Assembly: GCA_002104905.1 (NCBI GenBank)
Contig: MCFE01000449.1
Coordinates: 1 to 64,000 of the forward strand
DNA from: Basidiobolus meristosporus CBS 931.73
Taxonomy: Eukaryota; Basidiobolomycota; Basidiobolomycetes; Basidiobolales; Basidiobolaceae
Length of the DNA: 64,000 nucleotides
Direction of reading: 5' to 3'
Positions 1 through 11,473 of this stretch are shown here, one piece after another (position 1 is the first letter of the stretch; the number at the start of each line of letters is the position of its first letter). The notes under the pieces are model-generated. The model was not told the DNA's origin. It did not search any database and saw nothing but the letters and a program-made list of their open reading frames with translations. Position numbers and translations under genes: made by a program.

Positions 1-264
1 ATCCATTGTCTAGGCTGCTTTCTGCTAGGTTAGGATGTATGTTCCTAAAGATGGCTTTTTGAATTTTTAGAGCGCAAGGTTGATCAAATGAATAGTGGTT
101 TAAGGCTTTGTTTGCGCAGACAAGACCTCCAGCATCTTATAAAAAATTGCAGAGTTTTGAATTTCAAACAAACACATTTTTGAATAAAACTTAGGAAAAG
201 TTTTATTTTCTTACGCAAAGAAAATTAGACAATTGTCAAGACTTATTATAAAAAACAACTTCAG
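1..264. other. Unassigned AT-rich flank
   Basis: I see no gene here. The stretch is AT-rich and comes before the point where copia-type homology becomes recognisable at about 265. It could be a more decayed part of the same retrotransposon or the sequence it inserted into. Confidence 0.4.
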
Positions 265-2730
265 GACAAATAACTCCCAAGGTTATTTTGACAAGTGCTT
301 TGGCACAGGAGACTTTGACACATCAATTTTGATTATTTGCACAAAATGATTGAAGATCAGCTAATTTATGTAGCAACAATTGACCCCTAGCTAATTTGGA
401 GCACTGTGAAGCCTGCACACATGGGAAACAAGCAGACAACTGTTCAAGAGCTCAGGGCTAACTTTAACTAAAAGAAACAGATTTAATTCACTGAGATCTG
501 TATGGACCTATGCAAAGTCAATCTGTAGGCAGGTTAAAGCATTGAATCAGTTTGGTAGATGATCTTACAAGATAAATGTGAGTGTACTTCATGAAAAGAA
601 AGAAAGAAGCTCTGTCTAAGCTCAGGGAGCTTAAAGCCATGGCCAAGAGAGAAACTGCTCAGAAAAATCAAGAAAATACACTCTGAAAATGGTGGACAAT
701 ATAAAACAAAACTCATAAGCAACTTCTTCAAATACATGGTATAAATCAAGACACTACTGTTCCATACCCCCCACAGCAAAATGGAGTAGCAGCACATGCA
801 AACAGCTCAATTATCAATATGGCAAGATCTATGATCCATGATCAAAAATCATCCTAAAATTTTTTGGTGAAATCACTTGCAACAGCTATGTACTGTAAAA
901 CTAAGAGCTATAACAGAGAACTTTGTGATTCTACACTATTTGAGGCATGGTATGGGTACAGATCAAGTGCAGAACCTCAAAGAATACTTGGGTGTGCAGT
1001 ATATGCCAAGATACTGCCTGAATATCAGTCAAATTTGAGCCAAAAATGTGAAATGCATATTTTTAGGCTACTGCAATGAGAGTAGAGTTAAGTAGCTCTA
1101 CAATACTAAAGCCAAGAGGCTGATTGAGTCTAGGAATGTGCTGTTTGATGAAACTTGATAATACTCACAAAAAATGCTTTCAAATGAGAAGAAAAATCTG
1201 CTCTCAAGTCCACCAATAATGAGGTTTGTATAAGAGTAAGACAATGAGAGTTTCTCACTGCAGAGGACTCTAGAGCACTGATTAAGCCTGAATCAGTGTC
1301 CAGGAAAATTCTACAAGTGATCAACTTAATACCGCAAGCCAGAAGATCCAACCATACCAGAAATAGCCAAAAGTATTGTATTAATGAGATTACAACCTTA
1401 GCCTATGCCTATTCAGGCCATATTCATGAGCCCCAGACTGTAAAAGAGGCCAAAATAGGCCTTGGACAAGGTTTTGAAGATCTGCAATGACTGAGGAGTA
1501 TAAGGCTCAGTTGAAAAATCAACCTTGGGACTTAGTCAAGTTACTAGTCAACCACAAATCAATTGGATGCAGATGGGTCTTCAAGACAAAACACAAGGCT
1601 GAGGGTACAATTGCAAGATACAAAGCAAGACTTAGGGCTAAAAGGTACCCTTAAATACAAGGACTTGACTATACTGAGACCTTTGTACTGGTAGCCAAGT
1701 TTAATTCTATCATACTAATAGTGGCTATTGCAGCTAGATATAAGTTTTTTAGACATCAAATGGATGCAAAAGCTGCATTTTTGTATGAAGAACTTCGTGA
1801 AGTTATGAATATTAGCCAGTCTGATGGGTTTGTGGACCAAGATTATCCCCACTTAGTCTGCATGCTTAAAAATTTCTTCATGGACTCAAATAATTACCAA
1901 GAGCCCAGAATTACACAATAAATTTGTATTTGGATTTTATGTGCTTTTAAAGGAGTATGGCTGACTATACTTTATACTATAAGCCAAGTAGAGCAAATCC
2001 AGTTCTATCAGCTCAATATATGAATGATCTGGTTATAGCCACCAGTAACTTAGAAATGTTGGAAGAGATTAAGTCTGGTATATCTAAGGAGCTAAAGATG
2101 TCCAATCTGAAGTACTCAGTTACTACTTAGGGATTTAAGTTCTCCATAGACAGAAGTACCCAGACTATCACCCTAAGCTCATCAAAGTATATTCAAGATA
2201 TATCAAAGAAGTATTAAGTGGTAAACTGTATACTGGCAGCTACCCCAATGGAGACATGCATTCACCTGATCAAAACTCAAACATATCAAGAGAGCTTGCT
2301 TCCATCTGAAAGCCCTTACAATCCTTATTCATCTATAGCCAGCAGGCAGATGTATATTATGCTTGAAGCAAGTCCAGATAGTTCACATTTGGTGGGAGTT
2401 GTCAGCCAGCACAATCCAAGCTATGGAACTGCTCATATTGCAGCAGTTAAGCAGAATTAGATACCTAAAGGGAGCTGCTGATATCTGCTTAAAATACATC
2501 TATAAGGATTTAGAAAAGATTTTGTAGGATGCTATTATGCTGATTAGGTACAAAACGTATAAGGCAGAAGATCCATCACAGGATGCACCTTTATTTTTGT
2601 AAAGGAGCAACTTCATGGAATACATGAAAGCAACCTACAATAGCACTTTCTACCACAGAGGCAGTGTAGATGGCAGCCTGTGAAGCTACCAAAGGCTTGA
2701 TGTAGTTAAGAATGCTTTTTAAAGATATAA
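265..2730 (+). mobile_element. Ty1/copia retrotransposon, decayed 5' part (interrupted)
   Basis: This is a 5'-truncated copia pol in several frames with many stops. In order it holds the pre-integrase zinc-binding region (near 390-440, LEHCEAC-like), integrase pieces (480-1080), reverse transcriptase (about 1500-1920, with the YKARL and TETF-like motifs and MDAKAAFL) and the start of RNase H (about 2440-2730). The same protein pieces recur in the copies at 39.3-51.4 kb, so assignment to one family is secure. Homology stops in RNase H, where a DNA transposon begins, and resumes at about 7108. Both segments are therefore halves of one element. No 5' LTR is seen. It is non-functional. Confidence 0.85.
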
Positions 2731-2739
2731 GCTTATGTC

Positions 2740-5164
2740 AGAAATATCTCTTACTTTCCCTATGAAATGTAGTTTGGTCCAGAGGGTGGATCTGATCCAG
2801 ATCAGCCACCAGGGTCCAGTTTGGAGACAGCTAGTTTGGTATAATGCTGATGTATCAATTTACCAAATGGTATTTCCTTTTTCTACCTCCCCTTGTGCAA
2901 CTCATATACTCCTCTGTAGAATCACCCCACTTTATTTGCTTACCCACTACTACCTTGGGTATTAAACATATAGTTTGCATCAAAACAAAATATGGCCTCC
3001 TGCTTACTAACTTCTACAAATGCCCACACCTGCCACAATTGACATACTTCTATCACCTCAGCTTTACAGCTTTTTAGTGTGATACTTGCAAAGCTGCCAT
3101 ATACATTGTACTGCTGGTACCATAAACATCTTGCAAGCATATGCTGTGTTGCTGCCACTTCTGCTATGAGTACCTTCTGAATATCTGCAAAGTACTTTTT
3201 GGTATTTAGCCATATATTCCTTTTCCCTGCTGGGTTCTAGTCCCCCTTATAGGTGTGATCTGGCTCTTGTTTGTGTGAATTCCATATTGAATGTGTAGAA
3301 GTTGGCTTGTGACCAAGAGAAGTCCAGCATACTTTGGTAGAGTTTTCCTAATAAAAAATAGTTGCTTGCTGCACCTAACCCAACTTTGCATTACTTAACT
3401 GATTACCTGTGAATTGGGGCTGCTTAGCTTGTTAATGCCATAGGCATAGGTGTCTCCATGTATGCATCTGTCCTTAATATTTTCCAACTCTTCCTCTATG
3501 TGCCAACTCATCACATCCATGATGGACTTGAAGGAAATATTGCTGATGAGATTGGGTTATGGTAAAACATGCAACTTGACTTGTCTTCCTATCTCCCCAC
3601 ACATTTGCTCCATAGGAAACTCCCAAAAGGTGAAGCAAGGTCCAATATTCTCTGCACACTGGGCAAGATGGAGTAGAGAATGGATACACTAACAGCAGAG
3701 ATCTATACATTCAGTTTCATGTTTGTAGTATAGCCACTCAAATCCTGTTACTAACCCCTTGCATAGCAGCAGTAGATATGTCAAGTTGGCATTGGTGATC
3801 TGCTTTAGGATATTAATTCCTACAATGTCCCCATATGACTCCAATGCTTCCAAAGTACTCTTGAGGGGAATAGCTTCAGAATGCCACTTGAATAAATAAG
3901 TTTCCAGCTTGTCCAGTCTTTGCATTTATACTGATGCAGATGCATCTGAATATTGATTGGAGCCCATGAGAAGTACTGAGGGTAGCAGATACTCTGTAAT
4001 ATCTTGCCAATTCTTTTAAATTTCTCTTGTATTTTGAGGGGCCCATTTGTATTGAGATACCCCATGTGCAACTTGGTCATTAGTATAGAGATATTGTGAA
4101 AAGCAAATGCATTGCTCCCAATGGTAAACTTTTGCTCCAACAGATACCCTCTATCTTAAGTATCTCTGGTTACCAATTAATTCCATATTCTGGTCAATGG
4201 CTTATAGCTTGCAAACTTTGCTGCAATTGCATGCTGACTTCTACATGCTCTCTCAGTTGGAAGTGATGTTCTTAGTGTTGGTGTCTGGGTGATAATAATA
4301 TGTGTGAGTTATGGAGTAAATCCCCTGGATTGTGCACATTTGACAGCAATGCCATCCATTGTGCATGGAAAAGCCAGCTATCTTGCTGATGGCTGGGGTG
4401 TCTACAATGCAGACAATACTATGAGCTTTGACATAACAGCCATTTACGGTTATCCTGCTGGAAAGCATACAAAATTCATCCAGCAATGAATACAGGTAGC
4501 TATACAGGTTAGACAGTGCTATAGGCACAGATACCAGTGAGACTACCATCAGATTTTTGCTTGGACACCATAAGATAGGTGGCAGATTCAGATTGATGAG
4601 GATCAGTGGCCAGCAGGATTTACTGGTAAAGTACTTGCATAATGAGAATCTATCAAGTGCTAATGTTAAGGCATGGTCATACATACATTCAAGGTAGCCC
4701 TTGCTTCTTTGCTGTTTGTAATGTTTGCCATCAAATATATTAGAAATATTTGCGCTAGATTGATAATGAGTGCAGTACTTTACAGCCTTGCAATATTTGT
4801 TGGACTGCATGAGCTTCTTTAGATAGGGTATTACTGGACTATATCCAGAGTGTTAACAATGCTTTCCCTCAATGATGGTGAATTCCTGACAATTTGGACA
4901 AGTTGCAATGGTGGCATTTTTAGATGTTAATGTCATGCAACTGCTAACACATGCTGGAATCAGGAGAGTCTCTGGGTCATGTGTTGCCTGCTGCATGATG
5001 GTTGTCCACTTGTACCATGTACATGGTAAGTTGCATCCTGGAGTGATTTTGGCAAGAAGTAGTAATAAATCCTCAAAGCCCCCATTACTGATATTAGTGG
5101 AAATGAGCCACTTCTCTAGCCACAACATTACATCATCCACCAGTAGATGGATTACTGGGCTCAC
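2740..5164 (-). pseudogene. Tnp2/Plavaka-type transposase remnant
   Basis: The clearest part is 4253-4810, read on the minus strand. It has the spacing typical of the Transposase_21 (Tnp2) family of CACTA/Plavaka elements: a YDHALTLALDRF segment, a SCWPLILINLNLPP segment, a VVSLVSVP segment with DLYSYLY-PLLDEF-like residues, then an ADTPA-like stretch followed by a CQMC zinc-ligand pair. Upstream, 4853-5164 contains a CPNC pair, as in the N-terminal zinc ribbon of this family. The C-terminal portion (2940-4140) survives only as short overlapping frames. Numerous frameshifts and stops show that it is dead. Family membership is inferred from motif order; the exact superfamily (Plavaka or EnSpm/CACTA) is less certain. 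Confidence 0.65.
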
Positions 5165-5312
5165 TTGGCTCCATAAAGTATCCTTGGTATTTGTTTCAGC
5201 AGGTGTTGTCTCATTGCATATACCATGCTCTATATACCAGGCTCATACATGGTACTGTTGTTAGGGGAGATAGACTCAAAATCCATCAATCCAGTCTTGA
5301 AGCACAACAACA

Positions 5313-6777
5313 GTGCCCAAGGATAAAGCCCATAAAAAAACCAATCAAACATGGGAGGGAGGCAATGTGGTGTTTATACTAAAACCTAAAAATCAAAAGA
5401 CATTCAAGAATTCTGAGGCTATTAAGTGCAATAATGAGGAGTGGGCCAATATTCAAGAGGCTGTCAGAAGTATAGCACTCCATCACCTTAAGGCTGGCAT
5501 ACCATGGGACCATCAGGAACTCAAGGCCAAGCAGAATGCACTTGACTTGTTCCATGAGCATTATCCTGGATTCAAACAGGCAAACAGATTTTGGGCCAGC
5601 ATTGGTATGCTAAGAAAGTATCATAAGATTAGCAGAAACTATCAAAGGCAGAAGAACAATGATGCCATGGTTAAATACCAGCATCTTTCTCAAGAGCCTG
5701 TTAGAAGCAGGGTCAAAAGCTTGAAACAAGCATCAAAGAGATGTCAGGTATCTGGAAGAGTGCCAATAAGGGACAAGCAGAAAGACACAGATGCACCAGC
5801 ACATCATTTATCAAGGAAAAAGTGTAATATTACACAAGAAGCACTCAGTCAAAGTAGCAGTGAAGGACCAGGTAGTGACAAAAGCAAGCAGCTATCTCAG
5901 GAGCCTATCACAACCACAGCTGAGAGCTCAAAACAAGCAGAAGAGAAATGATAGGTTGCCAGAAGAGTGCCAGCAAGGGACAAGCAGGCCAAAACAGATG
6001 CATCAGAGCAGAAGTTATCAAGCAGAAAATGTAGTTCATTACAAGAAGCACTCTTACAAAGTAGCAGTGAGCAACCCAGCAGTGATAAAGGGAAAGTCAA
6101 AGGGAAAAATGTCAATCCCAGCCTGATACAGGGATGCATGCAAAAAAAACTGCATTTCTTGCCAGTTAACACTGCAAGTCTGGAATAGACTGAATCCCAT
6201 CATAGCCAAGAAGAATTACCAACAAGAAAGCAGCTGTTTTCACAAGATCTGGAAGCACAGCTAGTTGAGCTACACTCCAGCAAGGTAGAGGAGTTTCAGA
6301 AAAAGTCAGTTTATCTACCGCAGCCACCACATCCTCTATTGTTGACAGAGTGGAGATCCCGCCAACAGACAAAGCTATAATGTCAAGAACTCAAAAGACT
6401 ATCACAATGCCTTCAGTGGAATTTTAAACATTGATAAGCACACCAAGAGGTTGCAGCACTTCTTCAAGAGCAGTGCTCAAGAAAGTGCACTTGAATATTG
6501 CAAGGATTTATTGCAAAGACTTGCAGATGAGGTGCTAGACCTTGCAGTGCTGGCTGAAGACCAGGATGTGGGGGAACCAATAAATGAACAATGGCATAAA
6601 GCTGTTGTGTTCCTGCCAAAGTCATGGAAACAGAGCTTTATGGCAGAAATACTTATTGAGCAGTGGATTTTAGTGGACTTACTTGTTGAGTGTGGGGTTG
6701 GGCTTAATGGTTGTGTAGGGTATAAGGACCCGCATAGGTCAAAACAATTGCCAATTGAGGTACAACTGAAGCTTTAA
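5313..6777 (+). pseudogene. Second gene of the Plavaka-like element, function unknown
   Basis: I do not recognise this family. The longest open part is 5313-5951 (212 codons). Its N-terminal section is rich in K, N and aromatic residues (WEGGNVVFILKP, WANIQEAVRSIALHHLKAGIPWDH, LFHEHYPGFKQANRFWASIGMLRKYH). A low-complexity Ser/Gln/Lys region made of two tandem units follows. A frameshift near 5951 breaks it, and coding character resumes in other frames, including 6451-6777 (HFFKSSAQESALEYCKDLLQRLADE). It is transcribed divergently from the transposase with about 150 bp between them. A homologous minus-strand copy with the same repeat organisation lies at 63114-63991, so it belongs to the transposon and is not a captured host gene. 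Confidence 0.6.
5680..6100 (+). repeat. Two tandem units of about 207 bp inside the transposon's second gene
   Basis: Two successive units encode the pattern SQEP...SSKQA...GRVP.RDKQ..TDA...LSRK.....EAL.QSSSE. The second begins near 5887. The minus-strand copy at 63470-63990 has the same two-unit structure. Confidence 0.7.
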
Positions 6778-7107
6778 CAAAATTAATCAGTTTGTACACA
6801 TGCAAAGTAAGAGAAATGGCTTATGCAGGAAGTAAGGAGTGTGAAAAAGAGCCAATAGCCACTCAAGGTACACAAACATAAGAGGTGATCAAGTGTCTGG
6901 GATCAGAAAGTGAGCAAATTGGCAGGGAACCAGTCAAAAGCCACTTTTGTATTTTGTTGAAAAAATTTGACCAAGTTTTTTTGTGAAATTGGGGGTGCAA
7001 TTATTTTTCAATGGTCTCTGCACAGTGTCCTGACAGGATCAGTACTTCTTAGTCACAGGACTTTAAGTCTGTGATGGCCTTTTGACAGAATCATCACAAT
7101 AATTTCT

Positions 7108-7362
7108 CATAGGGTTTATTTCAAAATATTTATGGATGTATACAATCAGGTAGATGTCTAACTTTTCATGCTAGAGCTAAGCACATAGTTATTAGAAATC
7201 ATTTCATGTGTGAAGCTATAGAGAGTACTTAGTCAGCCCAGTTTACTGTCCTGCAGATGAAATAATTGCAGATATATTTACCAAACCATTAGCTAGAGAC
7301 AAATTTGAATATCTTAGGTTAGAGTTAGGACTAGTCAGTAGGAGCATTTAGTTGAGTGGGAG
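7108..7362 (+). mobile_element. Copia element, 3' end of RNase H region
   Basis: This continues the interrupted copia element. A FHARAKH-like motif near 7165-7185 and the ADEIIADIFTKPLARDKFE segment near 7253-7310 are the usual C-terminal end of copia pol. It ends at a purine-rich tract just before the LTR. Confidence 0.85.
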
Positions 7363-7712
7363 TGTTGTAAAAGTTTGTAATTCCACCTCAATATTCTCCA
7401 AACTCAGTCACTTGGATCATTGCCTACAGATCTTAAAGAGTACAGACCAAATTTCCTATTGGGGCTTACATAGAATATTTTCACCAAAATATCAGGTACC
7501 CAGAACATGAAAGTCTTCATGGTTGTCCAAACAGCCCCAAACATGGCTCACATGCTCTTGGGACCTTCCTAAGCCTACATTACCTGTTTGCTATGCCAAG
7601 ACCATGTAAAAGTATAAACACTACTCTTACAATTAATAAATCATAAAGTTAAAACCAAATAATCTACTTGTTCTCCAATATCACTTCCAATATCTTAAAG
7701 ACTTTTATAACA
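7363..7712 (+). repeat. Copia 3' LTR (about 350 bp)
   Basis: It starts TGTTGTAAAAG and ends TTATAACA. It follows the end of pol directly and matches the LTRs at 45692-45996 and 48067-48415 along its whole length. No primer-binding site follows, as expected for a 3' LTR. Confidence 0.85.
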
Positions 7713-7721
7713 GTAAGAAGT

Positions 7722-8100
7722 ATGGCAATACTGGAAGTGACAGTGAGGACAAGTGGATTATGTAGGCTTCTCTCAATGCTTTACTTAACATAAAAGTAGT
7801 ACATATACTTTTGCATGGTCTTGCCAAAACAATCATGTAGACTATGCTTAAGACAGTCCCACAAGTATGTGTGCTAAGATTGGGGCTGCTTTGAGAACTT
7901 TGAGAAATATCATGTCATGGGCACATGTTATTCTGATGAAACACTTCAGTCAGGTACTGATAATAGTTCTAGTCAGGATTATCTAGGATTTTTAGATAAT
8001 TTAAAGTGGGTGATCATGCTATCTAAATAAGCATCTATAGCTACCAGTAATACAATACTCTCACTATACTAAGTACTCATATGTGCCAGTCTCAATTGTG
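7722..8100 (-). repeat. Older copia LTR, inverted
   Basis: The sequence resembles the minus-strand LTR at 43753-44474 (the AAGTGGATTATGTAGG and TGCATGGTCTTGCCAA segments) but is more diverged. It faces the LTR at 7363-7712 with only about 10 bp between them. The distal end is approximate. Confidence 0.65.
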
Positions 8101-8654
8101 ATTTCCAATTCTTCAGTGTATCTCTAGTTAATGACTTTGGAAGTGTATTAGTAATTATATTATCTGCAGGGCAACAGCTCTTGGCAGTGAGCTACACACT
8201 TAGGGTTAGAAGGGAGTAAGGTAAGCGTACAAATATGCAGTCGTGCAACTTCTCATTCAATAATACTTTCTGTGTTTATTCAACCTGATAGTGGCCTATA
8301 ATGTTGCCTGGGCTCAATATCTGGTAGAGCTATGGTTCTTTAACAACTTTCAGTCCTCGAATTCTAAGCAGATCTTCTCGTTAATACCTGTAATACAGGC
8401 TGAAAATATATATATTTGCAATGCACCACTATGAATCGCATTCTGCCAATTAACCCAATATCAATTCAGCCCCAGGTGGTGCAAACATGGCTAATCTAGA
8501 GAAGCAAAATCTTATGTTAAAGGGTACAAAGTGAACACGGAGCTTGACTTAGTTGGTAGAGGCAATGTGTCCTGAGTACGCTGCCAATTTCCAGTCGAAA
8601 TACCATTAGTCTTTATATCCTTATGATTGGATTTAAGATTCAAAATATTTATTG
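8101..8654. other. Boundary between transposon flank and gene island
   Basis: I find no gene in this stretch. Base composition shifts here: CpG dinucleotides, almost absent to the left, become frequent from about 8220 onward. Confidence 0.5.
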
Positions 8655-8683
8655 CTACAGTAGCTTACGCTTGGCGAGCAAAA
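8655..8683 (-). pseudogene. Stub of a third CAP-protein gene (last codons)
   Basis: The stretch TAGCTTACGCTTGGCGAGCA, encoding the C-terminal FARQA and stop of the CAP genes on the minus strand, is repeated here immediately before the start of the duplicated segment at 8684. Copy 2 lacks it at the equivalent place (before 10982). It looks like a footprint of unequal recombination that removed a third paralogue. Confidence 0.65.
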
Positions 8684-9223
8684 AGAAACAGATACACAAT
8701 CACTAGTAGGGAGTCTAGCCCTAATTCTTTAGCTTACCAGCCACAAACGGGCGTCTATTTAAATCCCACGTTTTTCTAATATTGGGATTGTCATCAAACC
8801 AGTGATTATTCTTACGTGGCCATAGTGGGAAACTGTATATAATTAGGATACAATATATTTTGATATTGTATCGGAATAGTGGTAACCCAGCATTTGTTGA
8901 CCGGTATTTCGAGAAATGTCCAAATTGAGTAAATATTGGTTGCCATCAAAGCACACTCCCCTCCCCTTTTCGGTGTGTACCCTTGTTGGAGAGTTAGTGT
9001 TCATATAACACCGATCGGGTCGCTCTCTCGGATATTCTATGGAACTAATCAAATCTACTTGTATAGGGCAGTTTCACACAGACTCTAATGAACAAAACGA
9101 CGATCGCCAAAACCAAGATCCCAAAAACAGTACGGTAGGTTGAAAATCTTTGGGAACTGTCAGCTTTGTATGTTCAAATCACATTGCAAGGTATTTATTG
9201 GAATTGGACATTACTGCAGTAGC

Positions 9224-9781
9224 TTACGCTTGGCGAGCAAAATTTTGGGTCCAGTAATTGCCATTGGCAACATACCCGGAGCCAAAGTGGGTGTATTGCG
9301 ATCCAAGAATGTTGCTGCGATGGCCTGGTGAGTTCATCCAGCCATTCATGACCGCTTCGATGCTTCCATATCCCTTGGCCACATTCTCGCCCACCGCACT
9401 CCACTTGAACCCGGTTTCGGAAACACGCGTACTGAGAGGCCTACCAGGCTCGTCATGAGTCATCTGACCAACACGGGCCTGATAGTCAGTATGCTTCTGA
9501 GCAGAAAGCACTAGGCGGTCGTCCAGTTTCAGTGCGGGTTGGCCATTCATCTGGCGCTGTTGATTGACCAGCTCAAGCATCTTTTGCACATCCCCATTCC
9601 CAGAGCCAGTCTGAGGGGGCGAAGTTGGTGAGGTCGGTGGAGTGGGTGGAGTCGGCGAGGTGGGGAACCTGTGAAAGCCACCACTAGGAATCTTTACCGG
9701 GTGACCAATTGGAGCAGTGAGCACCAGCACTGCTTGAAGGATAAGAAATGTGAGACATACGGTAGCAGACCAGCACTTCAT
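9224..9781 (-). CDS. Secreted CAP/PR-1-like protein, copy 1
   Basis: The protein has 185 residues. The chosen start (codon at 9779-9781) gives a clear signal peptide of about 22 residues (MKCWSATVCLTFLILQAVLV) and matches the start of copy 2; upstream in-frame residues do not look coding. A Pro/Thr/Ser-rich linker (about 40-56) leads into a CAP domain (about 64-185). The domain has H97 and H109 with the MTHDEPG motif, a GEN motif (131-133), a WMNSPGHRSNIL motif (148-159) and a final GNYWTQNFA. The mature part has no cysteine, as in the bacterial YkwD-type branch of the family rather than cysteine-bridged plant PR-1. CAP proteins are secreted and often bind lipids or sterols; the ligand here is unknown. 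It is a single exon, with a TATA box 47 bp upstream. The nearly identical paralogue lies about 2.25 kb away. Confidence 0.9.
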   Translation of the reverse strand: MKCWSATVCLTFLILQAVLVLTAPIGHPVKIPSGGFHRFPTSPTPPTPPTSPTSPPQTGSGNGDVQKMLELVNQQRQMNGQPALKLDDRLVLSAQKHTDYQARVGQMTHDEPGRPLSTRVSETGFKWSAVGENVAKGYGSIEAVMNGWMNSPGHRSNILGSQYTHFGSGYVANGNYWTQNFARQA

Positions 9782-9827
9782 AATCGTCGTTTTGAAGGAA
9801 TAATGCTCTCTGCTGGACGGATGAGCT

Positions 9828-9835
9828 CTTTTATA
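9828..9835 (-). promoter_or_regulatory. TATA box of CAP gene copy 1
   Basis: TATAAAAG on the minus strand, 47 bp before the start codon. The same box at the same distance precedes copy 2. Confidence 0.6.
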
Positions 9836-10150
9836 GATTGACTTGCTGTAAGGGAACGATCCATGGCTTGTCACACAAGCTCTATTCAATCAAGTGACTT
9901 CGACTTTAGGGAGCCTATTGAGTATGGACCTCTGTACCAACCAGTGCACGAGTTGACCATACATCTTGTGAAAGCCGTAATCGAGGCATGAAAGTAATCC
10001 ATGTGCTTGTGAGTAATCAGTTCAAAGTCAGGTAGAGTTGGATGAGGCCAGTACTTAATGTAGTACATACTAAACAGCTGTGTTACATACATATGAGATT
10101 GTCGGATGGATGAGGTACCACCTATGGTACTTGACATAGAAGGAAGGTGA

Positions 10151-10981
10151 GGGCCTGGGAATTAATAAGTTGGCTTCTCACTTGAGCTTGCTTGTTGAGT
10201 TTGAATTCAGCAAGGTCAAACCTGTTACTAATGATGATCATTTGCACTGTAGCATCCAATAATCTTAACCCAAGAGCCTTTACCGAATCCATGTAGTGCA
10301 GCCATATTAATGGTGATGAAGCCAAGCACATCCAAGAATATGAGCTTTGTGGTGATTGCTCCGTTCAGCTAACCCGTACAATTGAGGCTCTAATCACACG
10401 CAAATAAGGCAGCAAGTGTAAGGTATTCAATCCGTCAAAAGCACGGTGGGCGTCAAACCTAATGGCTGTTCAGAAAGCATTTCGATGACATAGACTGAAC
10501 CTATACCTTATGAAAAAAAATGACCAACGACCAGCATAATGCAAGCAGAAACCCATTAAAGTTACAACTTCCGATATTTGAAGTTCTATCCTTCTTGAGG
10601 ACAAATAGACATACGTCCTGGAAAGTGTTACCCTCATATCAAATTTGGCAACAGTCATCTCACTGACTCTAGAGATATTTACCCGGGAAAAATTAACTGA
10701 AAAATATCAGTAGAATACCATACAAAATCGAAGTTTAAGATGTTACATAGGGATATAGACACAGTAGGCACACCATGAAAGTAAATTTAGATGTCTGTTG
10801 AATTATGAAGCTCATCATTGAGGTTGTAGAAAAGGCTCTGGAATTGGCTATGAGAGATATACGCTGGTTGCTGGACCAATGGGTGTTGAAGGTGGAACGA
10901 ACAAGGTTGGAGCTTGTTTAAGAATACTTTGCCATAGGATTGTATTTCAATTATGCCCTGAAGTTACGTATTTGAACCAGA
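10151..10981. other. Spacer between the CAP duplication units
   Basis: I see no convincing gene. The short open frames on both strands lack recognisable motifs. Confidence 0.5.
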
Positions 10982-11473
10982 AGAAACAGATACACAATCA
11001 CTAGTAGGGAGTCTAGCCCTAATTCTTTAGCTTACCAGCCACAAACGGGCGTCTATTTAAATCCCACGTTTTTCTAATATTGGGATTGTCATCAAACCAG
11101 TGATTATTCTTACGTGGCCATAGTGGGAAACTGTATATAATTGGGATACAATATATTTTGATATTGTATCCAAATTGAGTAAATATTGGTTGCCATCAAA
11201 GCACACTCCCTTCCCCTTTTTGGTGTGTACCCTTGTTGGAGAGTTAGTGTTCATATAACACCGATCGGATCGCTCTCTCGGATATTCTATGGAACTAATC
11301 AAATCTACTTGTATAGGACAGTTTCACACAGACTCTAATGAACAAAACGACGATCGCCAAGACTAACATCCCAAAAACTGTACGGCATGTTGAAAATCTT
11401 TGGGAACTGTCAGCTTTGTATGTTCAAATCACATTGCAAGGTATTTATTGGAATTGGACATTACTGCAGTAGC

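Larger units (their letters stand above)
2731..7107. mobile_element. Plavaka/CACTA-like DNA transposon, copy 1, nested in copia
   Basis: The element lies between the two halves of the copia element. It carries two divergent genes: a Tnp2-type transposase on the minus strand (about 2740-5164) and an unrecognised gene on the plus strand (5313-6777), then roughly 330 bp of non-coding right arm. The right arm recurs at 44475-45440 and, inverted, at 62500-62950. That places the right end at about 7100-7107, close to a shared CATCACA motif. The left end is placed only by the loss of copia homology near 2730. I could not define clean terminal inverted repeats or a target duplication by eye. Both genes are broken, so the copy is not autonomous. 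Confidence 0.7.
8684..10150. repeat. Segmental duplication, unit 1
   Basis: The unit contains a CAP gene, its 3' flank and its promoter. The 3' flank (8684-9223) and coding sequence are nearly identical to 10982-11473 and 11474-12031, while the upstream part (about 9890-10150 versus 12155-12390) is more diverged. Unit 1 has 48 bp (around 8870-8918) that unit 2 lacks. Confidence 0.85.

Noticed and set aside
4289-4489. Plus-strand open frame over the transposase region
   Set aside because: It is the antisense shadow of the Tnp2-like domain on the minus strand, and has no motif of its own.
8843-9052. Open frame repeated in both CAP duplication units (69 and 81 codons)
   Set aside because: It is shared only because the DNA is duplicated. 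The 48-bp difference and no recognisable protein argue against a gene.
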